A DNA stretch of 64,000 nt, from contig NC_012997.1 in assembly GCF_000023025.1 (NCBI RefSeq), forward strand, positions 108,764 through 172,763, written 5' to 3'. Under the pieces are notes generated by a model. That model did not search any database and was not told the DNA's origin. It worked only from the letters and a program-made list of their open reading frames with translations. Position numbers and translations under genes: made by a program. The DNA is from Teredinibacter turnerae T7901 (GTDB taxonomy: Bacteria; Pseudomonadota; Gammaproteobacteria; Pseudomonadales; Cellvibrionaceae). Position 1 is the stretch's first letter, and each line of letters begins with the position of its first letter. Shown piece by piece: positions 49,474 to 58,285 of the stretch.

Positions 49474-51360
49474 TTAATTTACGGCACAGCTAGCGCGTGT
49501 GCATTGAGTGACACACACCCGTGCATCGTTCAGGGTAATCATTTGGTCACCGTCAACGTCGCGCGGATCTGAATCATCCGTTGCGGGCGTGTTGCGTGCA
49601 GCGCGAATCAGCGTCACGTCGTCGCGGTCGACATCCCGGTCACCATCCACATCGCACATCATGGGCGGTGGGGTTACATCCACTTCGGCGAGGCAGGTAT
49701 TACCCGCACCATCCGTTGCACGAATACTGGCACTTGCCGCAAGCGTTGGGTCCAACACTGTGAGTTCAAAACTTGTTTGGGGATCGCCGGGCACAAACGG
49801 GGTCGGTGCGAATATCATGTTAACCAGCGTCAGGCTTTCCAGCAGAAATACGCCACTGTCTACGTCGATTACACTGTTGCCATTGGTATCTTCACCTGGG
49901 TCCAAAACACCATTGCCGTTCACGTCTTCGCTGGGTTTGTTGTCGGTCACCAAGCCTTCATATACGCCGTTAACTTCCGCAATACTGCACACGGGTTGCC
50001 ATGCATCACCCGTCGGGTTTATGGATTTAAACAGCGCGCCACCCGGGTAGATGTAGGAGTCATAGCCATTGTAGCCCTCGACCGTAATTCCATGGGGGTT
50101 AGGTGACCAGGTGGAATGCACACCTTGAGAAAGCGGCAAAATCGCAACAGAATAACCAGTGAAAAGAATGCTCGAAAATTGCGACGCTGGAATGGGCGCA
50201 CCGTCGAGCAAAACACTGCCAATATTACTGTCTCTAGCAAACAGCGTTAAGTAATGCTCGGCAAATTGATTGGCGCCTACGGTTGAGAATGTGTAGCTCG
50301 ATAAATATTGTGCTGAAGGAATCATGTTACCCATTGCTGGGTCGCCAAAGTCCGCGCCGTAAGAGTTTTGTCCGGTCATTAGCTGGGTAACAAAGATCGG
50401 GTTGTTTGATTCAATTAGATAGTTGCCGTTGAGTATTCCTGTTTCGTGAAACTCACCCTTGTTGAGCCCCATTGCCAGAATTCCCTGGTCCATGCCAATG
50501 TCCGTGCCATCCTCAGATGCATAGATACGATAAATTGAACCGCCTGAACGATTAGGCAGATTGGCGACCAACGCACTTTGTCCCCAGCTTTGTACCGGTT
50601 GAGCGACTTCAAAAATATGATCGCAAGCGGGCGTTCCGTTGGGTATCTGGGTACATTGATTACCATTGATCACACCGACCGGGCGGGTGGAGGAAATTTC
50701 AGTTCCACTTAAATCACCGCCTGCGCCGTTGGTGTTGCCCGTAATGTAATAAGCTTCACCGCGGTCGAGGTTGACTGTGTAGGGCGTGCCCGCACCATGG
50801 GAACCGGCAGCGACTTTAGGTGTAACCGTTACCACAGTGCCATCGTAAGCGGCATACACCATCATTTGGCTGTTAAAACCGTAAGTGCTGAATGTCGACG
50901 GATAACTGGCAACAATATACTGCGTGTTCATTGTATCCACGGGTAATGCGAGTGCGGCGTCTGAACTTTGCGGATACAGGTTCACGAGGTATGCGACAAA
51001 TTCCTCGTCGCTCTCGGCAAATACTAAGTTGTCCGCTACGGCACCTTCGATCCAATCATCCGCACTAAGAGGAATATCAACTACCGTGACTGTGCCAGGG
51101 AGCACTGTTACCGTCGTGGTGAAAGTCGGGTTGTTCATCGGGTAACTCAGCGACACGTCCGTGGTGGTATTTCCGGTGAGATGAACTTGCAGTGTCACTG
51201 CGCCATAGGCGTTCGGTAAAAAGGGGAGCAAAAATTCTTTGCCGAAATTATCCTGCGCGGCATAACTTCGTGCTGCCATTGCGCCGACGACGAAACACAA
51301 ACACAGTGTCGCGACGCGTCCAATCCAGCCTGTTAGCGGCCGGTTTCGTTTTCGATCCAT
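49474..51360 (-). CDS. Secreted IgGFc-binding-like protein with C-terminal dockerin-like repeat
   Basis: 628 residues with AAGGAG upstream of the ATG. Signal peptide to about SYAAQD. Residues about 35-430 match the IgGFc-binding N-terminal domain type: FGKEFLLPFLPNAYGAVTLQ, PVDTMNTQYIVASYPS, TRPVGVINGNQCTQIP and CDHIFEVAQPVQSWGQ. The region about 440-560 includes a Ca-binding VNGNGVLDPGEDTNGN segment. The C-terminus has two EF-hand-like loops, DVDGDRDVDRDDVTLI and DVDGDQMITLNDARVC, spaced like a dockerin, ending in a Cys-rich tail. It may bind the cohesin-like protein encoded next. The role is probably adhesion or surface assembly. Confidence 0.85.
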   Translation of the reverse strand: MDRKRNRPLTGWIGRVATLCLCFVVGAMAARSYAAQDNFGKEFLLPFLPNAYGAVTLQVHLTGNTTTDVSLSYPMNNPTFTTTVTVLPGTVTVVDIPLSADDWIEGAVADNLVFAESDEEFVAYLVNLYPQSSDAALALPVDTMNTQYIVASYPSTFSTYGFNSQMMVYAAYDGTVVTVTPKVAAGSHGAGTPYTVNLDRGEAYYITGNTNGAGGDLSGTEISSTRPVGVINGNQCTQIPNGTPACDHIFEVAQPVQSWGQSALVANLPNRSGGSIYRIYASEDGTDIGMDQGILAMGLNKGEFHETGILNGNYLIESNNPIFVTQLMTGQNSYGADFGDPAMGNMIPSAQYLSSYTFSTVGANQFAEHYLTLFARDSNIGSVLLDGAPIPASQFSSILFTGYSVAILPLSQGVHSTWSPNPHGITVEGYNGYDSYIYPGGALFKSINPTGDAWQPVCSIAEVNGVYEGLVTDNKPSEDVNGNGVLDPGEDTNGNSVIDVDSGVFLLESLTLVNMIFAPTPFVPGDPQTSFELTVLDPTLAASASIRATDGAGNTCLAEVDVTPPPMMCDVDGDRDVDRDDVTLIRAARNTPATDDSDPRDVDGDQMITLNDARVCVTQCTRASCAVN

Positions 51361-51973
51361 GATCTTCTCCTTGCCAGTTTAGGTTTTATTTACATCATCG
51401 GATGGCGTTTTTATTTCCTTTCGTACGAGGATTTAAAACACACCGAACCAGATGTGGGAGAGCAAGGAATGTTCCCTGTGGGTATGCGTTGTGAAAAAAT
51501 TACCTAGTTCTGGCGCATTAAGCGAAGATTGACTCGCTTGAGATGTGTAATACAGCCTTTACCGGCGCACCCTGGAATAAAGTCGTAAATAAGCTCGACA
51601 AAAGGACGTTTTTTACTTCCGATTGACGTTAAAACCGATTATTTAAGCGCTTAAATAAACATATTCGATTTTTCTGGCGCATCAATATTCAAAAATATTA
51701 AATGGCGCGACAAAGGGGTGTCGGAATAGGGGACAGGGAGGGAATAGGGAGGGAAGGGCTTCGCCCGGAACGCGGGCAAGGCCCGCTTCTGGGACGCCGC
51801 CAAAGGCGGCTGCTGGGGCGGTCGCTTTGCGACCTGCTGGGTTGAGGGGGGCAACTGTAAAAATACGGATTGATTTTGGATGCTACTGGCTACTGATATA
51901 TCCTAATTTTTAGGTTATAAAACGGGTGTGAAAAGTACAGTTTGCTATTTAAAATAGTGTTGCTGACAAAGGA
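51361..51973. other. Long intergenic region with tandem hairpins
   Basis: 613 bases, no supported gene. The left part is the promoter region of the dockerin-like gene. The middle part carries a purine-rich run and four consecutive hairpins (listed separately). The right part leads into the next gene, whose AAAGGA lies very close to the ATG. Confidence 0.55.
51756..51834. repeat. Four consecutive short-loop hairpins
   Basis: GGGC-TTC-GCCC (51756-51766), GCGGGC-AAG-GCCCGC (51772-51786), GCCGCC-AAA-GGCGGC (51796-51810) and GGTCGC-TTT-GCGACC (51820-51834). Each has a three-base loop, with spacers of 5, 9 and 9 bases, in an otherwise AT-rich intergenic region. No T-tail follows. It resembles a REP-like or imperfect mobile intergenic element. 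Confidence 0.75.
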
Positions 51974-53896
51974 ATGACCACTAGGGACATTAGCCAAATG
52001 AATGAAACCGAAACTTTAAACGAACAAGGGATATCCGACTACGTTAGGGCTTTAGGTGAAAAGTCAAAAGAAAATAGAGACGTTTATAAAACCCAGCATT
52101 ATTGGGCCATTGGGTTGCTTCTCCTAGGTGTGGGCGCCGTGCTTTTTCTACCCTACTTGGTCGCCTATTTGGATAATCGTTTTGTTCCTAGTACAGAGAT
52201 AAAAACTATTAAGCAGAAGATATATGCGAATAAATCTGATGTGAGTGATCTGAGAAAATCTGTGTCGCCATTATCTATATCTCGCATCGATATAGTGGGG
52301 TATGACGTAGGCTGGATTAAAAAAAGTAAACGGGGTAGCTTGATTGTTGAGTTAAATGGGAAAGGGGTCGTCGAATTGACCTTTGAAGAATTGGATCAGT
52401 CAGGTAGTGTGGAAATCAAAGAAGAACAGTTTATATTTGAGGCGAGTGAAGGCAACGTTCATATTAGGAGTGATTCTTATAGCGCAGGCGCAGTGATGGA
52501 AATGCTGGTCTTCTCAGATAACACTGTTGTATACAATGTTTTCTCTCGTAGGGTTGGGGAACAATATTGGTATCGTCAGGAAGTTGATGTATCACTTGAT
52601 AAATATTTCGGTAGTGTGGATGTGGCGTATTCAAAAGACCATGTATTTTTGTTCCGTTCAGGTGGCTACATATATCGATCGAGCGACTTGGGGAAATCTT
52701 GGCGGCTAATCGGGCACGGAATAAAATTCAGGGATTTTTTGGTAGATGATAATTGCAGAATCGCAATTCTACTTTTCGATGGAAATATAAAGTATTCGTC
52801 AGATTGTGGAGAAAATTGGATTGTTGTTGACTCTGGGATTGATGAGCAAGAATATTATGTCTCCGGATTAATTGCTCCATCTGGAAAGGCAATTTTAATA
52901 TGTAGTGACGGCTATCTGGCTGAATTTAATATGACCACTGGGAGTTTGAGCTACGGTATAGGTACGGGTTTCGATTATAACAATTATCAAGGTATGTTCT
53001 TTAGTCCGAAAAACATCGGTGTGTTAATTCACGGAAATTCTTATCCTATTGTAAGCGTCGATGGTGGGCAGTCTTGGAAGGCGGTTAAACTTGATGAAGA
53101 CGCTCGAACATCAATGTCTCTTCGTAGAGTGGAATTTTACGATGATGGTTCTGCATTTGCATTTGATTGGCAAGGAGAGATTTCACTCGTATCTAACGAC
53201 TCGGGCAGAAGCTGGGGATTCGCGACTGGTATTCCGTCAATAAAAAGAGTGGCAAGTAGTGTTAGTGCGGACGACTATAGGGTGATTTTCGGTAAAGAGA
53301 GTGACGCAATAATTAAAAGACCTCAGTCCAGGGGTTGGGAAAAAATCCAGATATATCTAGATGATTTTTTGCCTAAAGATCCGGTTTTCTCGGGAGATAA
53401 GAAAGGATATTTGGTTTCTGATAATAAATTGTACGAATTTGAATTGTATTCGGATAAATTTATGAATAATCTGTCAGATTCAGACATTGTTAAATTTGCG
53501 CAGTCCTCCAATACATCTCAGTCGCATATTCCTATCAGGAATCTGCTAGTTGCGCAAAAATCTCTGGAGGAATCGCTAAGCCTTCGTACACGTGTAGAGC
53601 AGGTTGATAACAAAAAATACATAGAAAAAATAGTACTGCGCTCTTTGATTGTTACTATTTTTGCGTATTTTATAGGCGTGCTGATTAATAATGCGCGCTA
53701 CGCTATGAAGCTTTCGGTTTTTTATGATTCTGTGGCGAGTTCGGTGCGGTTGGCGCAGTCTTTGTCCGACGATCCAGTATCGGTGCAGGATTTGGTGAAG
53801 ATCATCAATGTCTGTATGCCAAGCATTGAGTATGGTAAGCAGCTCAAGTTGAGCGCACAGGAGATGTTGCGTATTAATCAGATGCGGTTCGGTTAG
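51974..53896 (+). CDS. Membrane protein with beta-propeller-like (BNR) repeats
   Basis: 640 residues; the start could also be Met9 at 51998. A membrane helix at about 44-66 is followed by a short coiled coil. The large middle region (about 110-500) has at least four BNR-type turns, SSDLGKSWRLIG, SSDCGENWIVV, SVDGGQSWKAV and SNDSGRSWGFA, spaced as in a sialidase/photosystem-stability (YCF48-like) propeller. A second membrane helix is near 555-575, followed by a helical cytoplasmic tail. Codon use is distinctly AT-rich compared with neighbours, which suggests recent transfer. Function unknown; no sialidase active site was identified. Confidence 0.75.
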   Translation: MTTRDISQMNETETLNEQGISDYVRALGEKSKENRDVYKTQHYWAIGLLLLGVGAVLFLPYLVAYLDNRFVPSTEIKTIKQKIYANKSDVSDLRKSVSPLSISRIDIVGYDVGWIKKSKRGSLIVELNGKGVVELTFEELDQSGSVEIKEEQFIFEASEGNVHIRSDSYSAGAVMEMLVFSDNTVVYNVFSRRVGEQYWYRQEVDVSLDKYFGSVDVAYSKDHVFLFRSGGYIYRSSDLGKSWRLIGHGIKFRDFLVDDNCRIAILLFDGNIKYSSDCGENWIVVDSGIDEQEYYVSGLIAPSGKAILICSDGYLAEFNMTTGSLSYGIGTGFDYNNYQGMFFSPKNIGVLIHGNSYPIVSVDGGQSWKAVKLDEDARTSMSLRRVEFYDDGSAFAFDWQGEISLVSNDSGRSWGFATGIPSIKRVASSVSADDYRVIFGKESDAIIKRPQSRGWEKIQIYLDDFLPKDPVFSGDKKGYLVSDNKLYEFELYSDKFMNNLSDSDIVKFAQSSNTSQSHIPIRNLLVAQKSLEESLSLRTRVEQVDNKKYIEKIVLRSLIVTIFAYFIGVLINNARYAMKLSVFYDSVASSVRLAQSLSDDPVSVQDLVKIINVCMPSIEYGKQLKLSAQEMLRINQMRFG

Positions 53897-53991
53897 CGCT
53901 CGAATTTTGTCTTTCCTACTAATCTGTTTTCGAAGCTCTGTTCTAGTTTATAAGGTGGTAACGCTTCGGCTCGACAAGTACCCGCGGCTTT

Positions 53992-55506
53992 TTAGCTCGT
54001 CTTAAATTTTGCAATCTGTGCGCTGATTTTTTCTGCCTGGGTTATCAGGTTGTGGCTTTTTTCGGCGAGACTTTTGGCGTCTTCGGCGGTGGTGGCTGCG
54101 ACGTGGCTGATTTGGGAGACGTTGCCTGCTACGTTATTGGAGACATTTTCCTGTTCGAGGGTGGCCTGGGCGATCATGTAGTTCATGTCGCGTACCTTGG
54201 ACAGGTTGCCGTGAATATTTTGCAGGGCTTTATTGGAGTTGCGGTTGGAGGTTACGCACTCTTCGACTAACTGCCGACTGCTTGCCATATTGTTGACGGA
54301 TGTTTCGCTCAAGCTTTGCAGCTTATTGATGATGGTTTGAATCTCGCCTGTGGATTCCTGTGTTTTGGACGCGAGTGTGCGCACCTCGTCGGCTACCACT
54401 GCGAAGCCGCGCCCCTGTTCCCCCGCGCGCGCAGCTTCAATCGCTGCGTTAAGGGCGAGTAAATTGGTTTGTTCGGCAATCCCTTTAATGACGTCTGACA
54501 CTGAGCCAATGTTGCTGGATTCACCGGCGAGGCATTCCACCGCTTCAGAGGTTTCCTGTATCTGGCGGGAAAGGCGCTCAATGCCGCTGAGTGCAGCATC
54601 GCTACTGGAAACACCTGCATCGACATCCTCGCTGATAGTGGCGGTAAGGCTGGAGGCGTGGTTGGCATTTTCGGCGACTTCGCGAATGGACACCGACATT
54701 TGCTCAACAGCGGTGGAAGCGAGGTTGGTTTCCTGTTGTTGACCGTCCAAGGCGCTGCGCATGCTGGTGGTGACTTTGCCGAGGTCAACCCCGGCGGCAT
54801 TGAGGTCGCTGGTAAGATTTTGAACCGCACCAATAAAGTTGTCGGTGGTGGTGAGAAAGTTATCGAAAATACGATTGGATTCGATATCGTCCTGTCCGGT
54901 GCGGAAGGTTACATCCATATGCGCCGGGTCGCGGGTAATTTGTTTTATCGCATAGGCCAGGCCGAGAGTTGCGTAAGCATCTTTTTCGGTATCTCTCGCC
55001 ATCCAGCATACCAGTGCGGTTTCGGCAATTACGTAGAGCGCGTGCAATTCAATTATCGCAAAGCTGCTGTTTTCCGGGATCAACACATACACGCCGGCGC
55101 CCTGTGATTGAAGAACATAAAAGCTAACGTGGTGAACCGCGATGGTGACTCCGGCCACCAGCGGTGGTCGCCAGTCGCGATAGTAGAGCAGCACCGCAAT
55201 CAGCACGAATACGCCGAAGTGATATTCGATCATGCCGTGTCCCTGATGGATATGCAGCGCGGTTTGTACCATAAACGCGACTCCAACCACGCAGCGCATT
55301 ACCCAGGTTCCCGCCGCCATTTTTAGCAGCACTGTGAGCATAACTGCGGTGCCGACACCCACCACAATTGCTGGGACCCAAGTGTCGTATTTCGGAGCCA
55401 GGATGAGGGAGAAAATGGCCAGTAAATAGCTAACCATAACCATCAGCCGATCTGCTTTTTGATGGTAATCTGCGAGTAGATGATTTTTTTCGAGCACGGT
55501 AGTCAC
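53992..55506 (-). CDS. Methyl-accepting chemotaxis protein with multi-pass N-terminal domain
   Basis: 504 residues from the GTG at 55506, which overlaps the upstream stop as GTGA; a TTG at 55530 is an alternative. About six membrane helices (20-190) carry a His-rich pattern [17 protein letters not shown] followed by YYRDWRPP and [11 protein letters not shown] signalling domain follows, with the hairpin tip [20 protein letters not shown] and [14 protein letters not shown]. There is no periplasmic Cache domain, so sensing is probably within or at the membrane; the His cluster might bind metal or heme. It is coupled to a DUF6436 thioredoxin-like gene. Confidence 0.9.
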   Translation of the reverse strand: MTTVLEKNHLLADYHQKADRLMVMVSYLLAIFSLILAPKYDTWVPAIVVGVGTAVMLTVLLKMAAGTWVMRCVVGVAFMVQTALHIHQGHGMIEYHFGVFVLIAVLLYYRDWRPPLVAGVTIAVHHVSFYVLQSQGAGVYVLIPENSSFAIIELHALYVIAETALVCWMARDTEKDAYATLGLAYAIKQITRDPAHMDVTFRTGQDDIESNRIFDNFLTTTDNFIGAVQNLTSDLNAAGVDLGKVTTSMRSALDGQQQETNLASTAVEQMSVSIREVAENANHASSLTATISEDVDAGVSSSDAALSGIERLSRQIQETSEAVECLAGESSNIGSVSDVIKGIAEQTNLLALNAAIEAARAGEQGRGFAVVADEVRTLASKTQESTGEIQTIINKLQSLSETSVNNMASSRQLVEECVTSNRNSNKALQNIHGNLSKVRDMNYMIAQATLEQENVSNNVAGNVSQISHVAATTAEDAKSLAEKSHNLITQAEKISAQIAKFKTS

Positions 55507-56075
55507 CCTTGTTTGGTATTCCAGTCGCAAAAGCAGCCGTTGCCTGCCATGGTCGTTAGCTCTGTGTTTTGCCCGGCGAGCAAGCTGTCGAGCACCAGCC
55601 CGATGACGCTGTTGCGAGCCGAACAGGTTGGTCCAACGCTGTAGGGCCCAAAATAGGCTAGGCGGTTATTTGTATCCCAAATCGCCAGCCCGGGAGCGCT
55701 GGGTATTGCGGAAACAAGCCCGGCGTTGGTGTTTTTGTCGAGAGTTGTGTACGAGGTATTCAGCCAGTGCGAAGGCAGTTTCCCGCTCGCTACCACAAAC
55801 AGATGTAGATCTGAGGTGCGGTATTCGCTGAGCAATTCGCGTAAATGTTCAAGGTTTGCTGGATTGCAGAGACAGCCCTCTCGCCAGAAGTGCACCAGTT
55901 TCAAACCGGGCAAGCCGCTAAATTCCGGCGGTGCTGGCAGATCTGCGGCAGCAAAAAAAGCATTTGTCTGGGCGAAGGGCTGGATCTGGCGGAACTGGTA
56001 CCACCAGAACGTCAGCGCTGTGAGCAGCGCCCACAAGCTGAGCAATGCGATAATTTTCCAATGCTGCACGTACAC
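55503..56075 (-). CDS. DUF6436-like membrane-anchored thioredoxin-fold protein
   Basis: 190 residues from a GTG start. One N-terminal membrane helix (about 7-27), then a thioredoxin-like periplasmic domain. The redox site region is [18 protein letters not shown] near residues 62-80, giving Cys-x-Cys in place of the usual CxxC. Two further Cys pairs occur later (PTCSAR and GNGCFCDW). It is annotated in relatives as an uncharacterised family. It overlaps the chemoreceptor gene by four bases, so the two probably work together. Confidence 0.75.
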   Translation of the reverse strand: MYVQHWKIIALLSLWALLTALTFWWYQFRQIQPFAQTNAFFAAADLPAPPEFSGLPGLKLVHFWREGCLCNPANLEHLRELLSEYRTSDLHLFVVASGKLPSHWLNTSYTTLDKNTNAGLVSAIPSAPGLAIWDTNNRLAYFGPYSVGPTCSARNSVIGLVLDSLLAGQNTELTTMAGNGCFCDWNTKQG

Positions 56076-56543
56076 TCATTCACCAACATCTATGCTCGAA
56101 AAGGCAGATGATTCTCTGCGCCGGGTTCGCGAGACGGTGTTACCTCGTTACTCTGATCAGGCAGTTTTCAAAACAAACTGGTGAGTCGCGTCTGCCATAC
56201 CACGCAGCTCTTTCTGTGCATCCAGTTTCTTGCCTTGTCTGTTTTGAGTGGGGCCCCGCGATTCAATTTAGGTGTTACTCTTTTGTCAGTTTAGTCATCG
56301 GGTTTGCGACTGCTGCATATATGAGTAACTGGTCTAAGCCCTTGGGTGATTCTCTGCGTATTATGAATAAATGTACCTTCTGCACTGTAATTTTTACAAT
56401 GCAGCTACGGCCACCACATAGAATCCGCGTTTTCTAACCCCGCATTTGCAATAAGTTCGGGAAACTTACAAGGCCCCATTATTGCAACACGCGAGTTATA
56501 AAATTTTAACCCCTTCAAAATGCTGCAAGTCATGGAGTCTTGA
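56076..56543. other. Intergenic region with nested inverted repeats upstream of mscS-type gene
   Basis: 468 bases without a supported gene. TTGCAATAA (56446-56454) and TTATTGCAA (56479-56487) are exact complements, with a smaller AAGTT/AACTT stem inside. This lies 57 bases before the channel gene and may be an operator or a leader hairpin. Confidence 0.5.
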
Positions 56544-58103
56544 ATGCTGTTTATGATTGTCAATTTTCTGTCGTCCCGCTATGGCACCCGTGCGGTGCCT
56601 AAACGTGCTTATCGTTCATCACCGTCGGCGTTTATCGTTATGTTATTGATGCTGTGCTTAACGGCGATTCCCATAGGTGTTCAGGCGCAGGTTGTGAATC
56701 CGGCAGACAATAATGACAACGCTGAGCAGGTGGACGACGGCGGCCAGTCGAGTGGAGAGGAGAGCGCTGCTGACGAGGATTCCGGCCTGGATCTTGGTAT
56801 CAGCGAGCTGGTCGATACGGCGGTTAGCAGCGAAGATTGGGCGGGCTCCGTGACCAAGCTATTGGACGACTACGGGCTTTCAGCGTCGCTGGCGGGCAAA
56901 CTGATCGCGACCGTTGGTCTGGCATTGGTGTTTTTCCTGGTGTTTTTCATCCTGGAAAAAGTGCTGCGCAAACTGTTGCACAAGCTGCAGACCTCCGTGG
57001 ATACCATCAGCATTTCCTTTCGCCGCACCGGTACCTATTTATCGACGCTGAACAAAATCGTGGTGTTGATGATGGTGTGCGTTTACCTGATGGTTCTCAC
57101 CGGTATCTGGGCGGAAAACCCTACCCAAACGTTCATTTATGCTAAGTCCAGTGTGGCTTTTGAATTTATTGCGACGCTGGGTTTTTTGCTGGCATTGGGT
57201 GCGCTGGTATTTGAGGTGGTCTCTGGCGTAATGGACAGGGTGTTCCATCGCTGGAGCAGCGCTAACAGTACGCGCGTGCAAACCCTGCTACCGATTGCGC
57301 GCAACGTGGTTAATATCGCGCTGTTTCTGATGCTGGGCATTACACTGATCTCTGAACTGGGGATCGACATCATGCCGTTGCTCGCCGGCGCAGGTGTGAT
57401 TGGCTTTGCGGTCGGTTTCGGTGCGCAAACGCTGATTAAAGATTTGATCACCGGCTTTATTATTATTTTTGAAGATTTGGTACAGGTGGGTGATGTGGTC
57501 ACCGTTGGTGGCAAATCTGGTCTGGTGGAAAAAATAACCATACGCAAGATCCAGTTACGCGGGCTTGATGGCACGGTGTTTACCGTACCGTTCAGCGAGA
57601 TCGCGATTGTTGAAAACATGACGAAGGAGTTCAGCTACTACCTGATGAACGTGGGTGTGGCCTACCGCGAGAGCACCGATGACGTTATTGAGCACCTGCA
57701 GGCCATCGGCGAGGAAATGCAAAACGAAGACGACTATAAAGATCTTATTCTCGCGCCGATTGAAATTCTGGGGGTGGACTCCTTCGCGGACAGCGCGGTT
57801 ATTATTAAAGCGCGCATCAAAACTGTTCCAATCAAACAGTGGATGGTGGGCCGCGAATTCAATCGTCGCATGAAGTACCGTTTCGACGAAGCGGGTATCG
57901 AAATTCCATTCCCGCATCAAACCATCTACTTTGGTGAGGACAAAAACGGCAAAGCGCCGCCCGCCAACATACTGCTCAGCAAGGCGGAGCCGGCGAACGA
58001 CAGCGCGGACGATGCTGCGCAAAAACGCGATCGCAGTAAAGATGGCGTGAACTCAGATGGCTATAAGGACGATGACGACGTCGAAAGTGCAGTAGAAGAC
58101 TGA
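56544..58103 (+). CDS. MscS-family mechanosensitive ion channel
   Basis: 519 residues with GGAG before the ATG. An N-terminal signal-like helix is followed by an acidic periplasmic segment (about 50-110). Four membrane helices then lead to the pore helix: GIDIMPLLAGAGVIGFAVGF followed by GAQTLIKDLITGF. The cytoplasmic beta domain reads FEDLVQVGDVVTVGGKSGLV, and the C-terminal tail is acidic. These channels open under membrane tension to release solutes in hypo-osmotic shock. The extra N-terminal helices put it nearer to YnaI/YbdG-type than to small MscS. Confidence 0.92.
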   Translation: MLFMIVNFLSSRYGTRAVPKRAYRSSPSAFIVMLLMLCLTAIPIGVQAQVVNPADNNDNAEQVDDGGQSSGEESAADEDSGLDLGISELVDTAVSSEDWAGSVTKLLDDYGLSASLAGKLIATVGLALVFFLVFFILEKVLRKLLHKLQTSVDTISISFRRTGTYLSTLNKIVVLMMVCVYLMVLTGIWAENPTQTFIYAKSSVAFEFIATLGFLLALGALVFEVVSGVMDRVFHRWSSANSTRVQTLLPIARNVVNIALFLMLGITLISELGIDIMPLLAGAGVIGFAVGFGAQTLIKDLITGFIIIFEDLVQVGDVVTVGGKSGLVEKITIRKIQLRGLDGTVFTVPFSEIAIVENMTKEFSYYLMNVGVAYRESTDDVIEHLQAIGEEMQNEDDYKDLILAPIEILGVDSFADSAVIIKARIKTVPIKQWMVGREFNRRMKYRFDEAGIEIPFPHQTIYFGEDKNGKAPPANILLSKAEPANDSADDAAQKRDRSKDGVNSDGYKDDDDVESAVED

Positions 58104-58132
58104 GTTCGGGCAAGTCTATCCGCAAGCGCGAG

Positions 58133-58157
58133 AGCCGGCCTTAGGGTCGGCTTTTTT
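58133..58157 (+). terminator. Intrinsic terminator after mscS-type gene
   Basis: AGCCG pairs with CGGCT around an imperfect GCC/GGT inner stem, followed by six T residues. Confidence 0.8.
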
Positions 58158-58285
58158 GTGGTTGCGAATCCGCTGCGCTTGCATGCGCCGGTACGGCCAT
58201 CGCAATATGTCTGGTAAAAGCCTGCCGAGAGACGAGTGTTCCATCTACACTTAGGAAAGTGTCGTGATTTATCAGGTTTGGAAGC

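Noticed and set aside
56108-56437. A 109-codon plus-strand frame before the MscS-type gene
   Set aside because: No recognisable domain and no proper ribosome-binding site; it overlaps the leader of the divergent thioredoxin-like gene.
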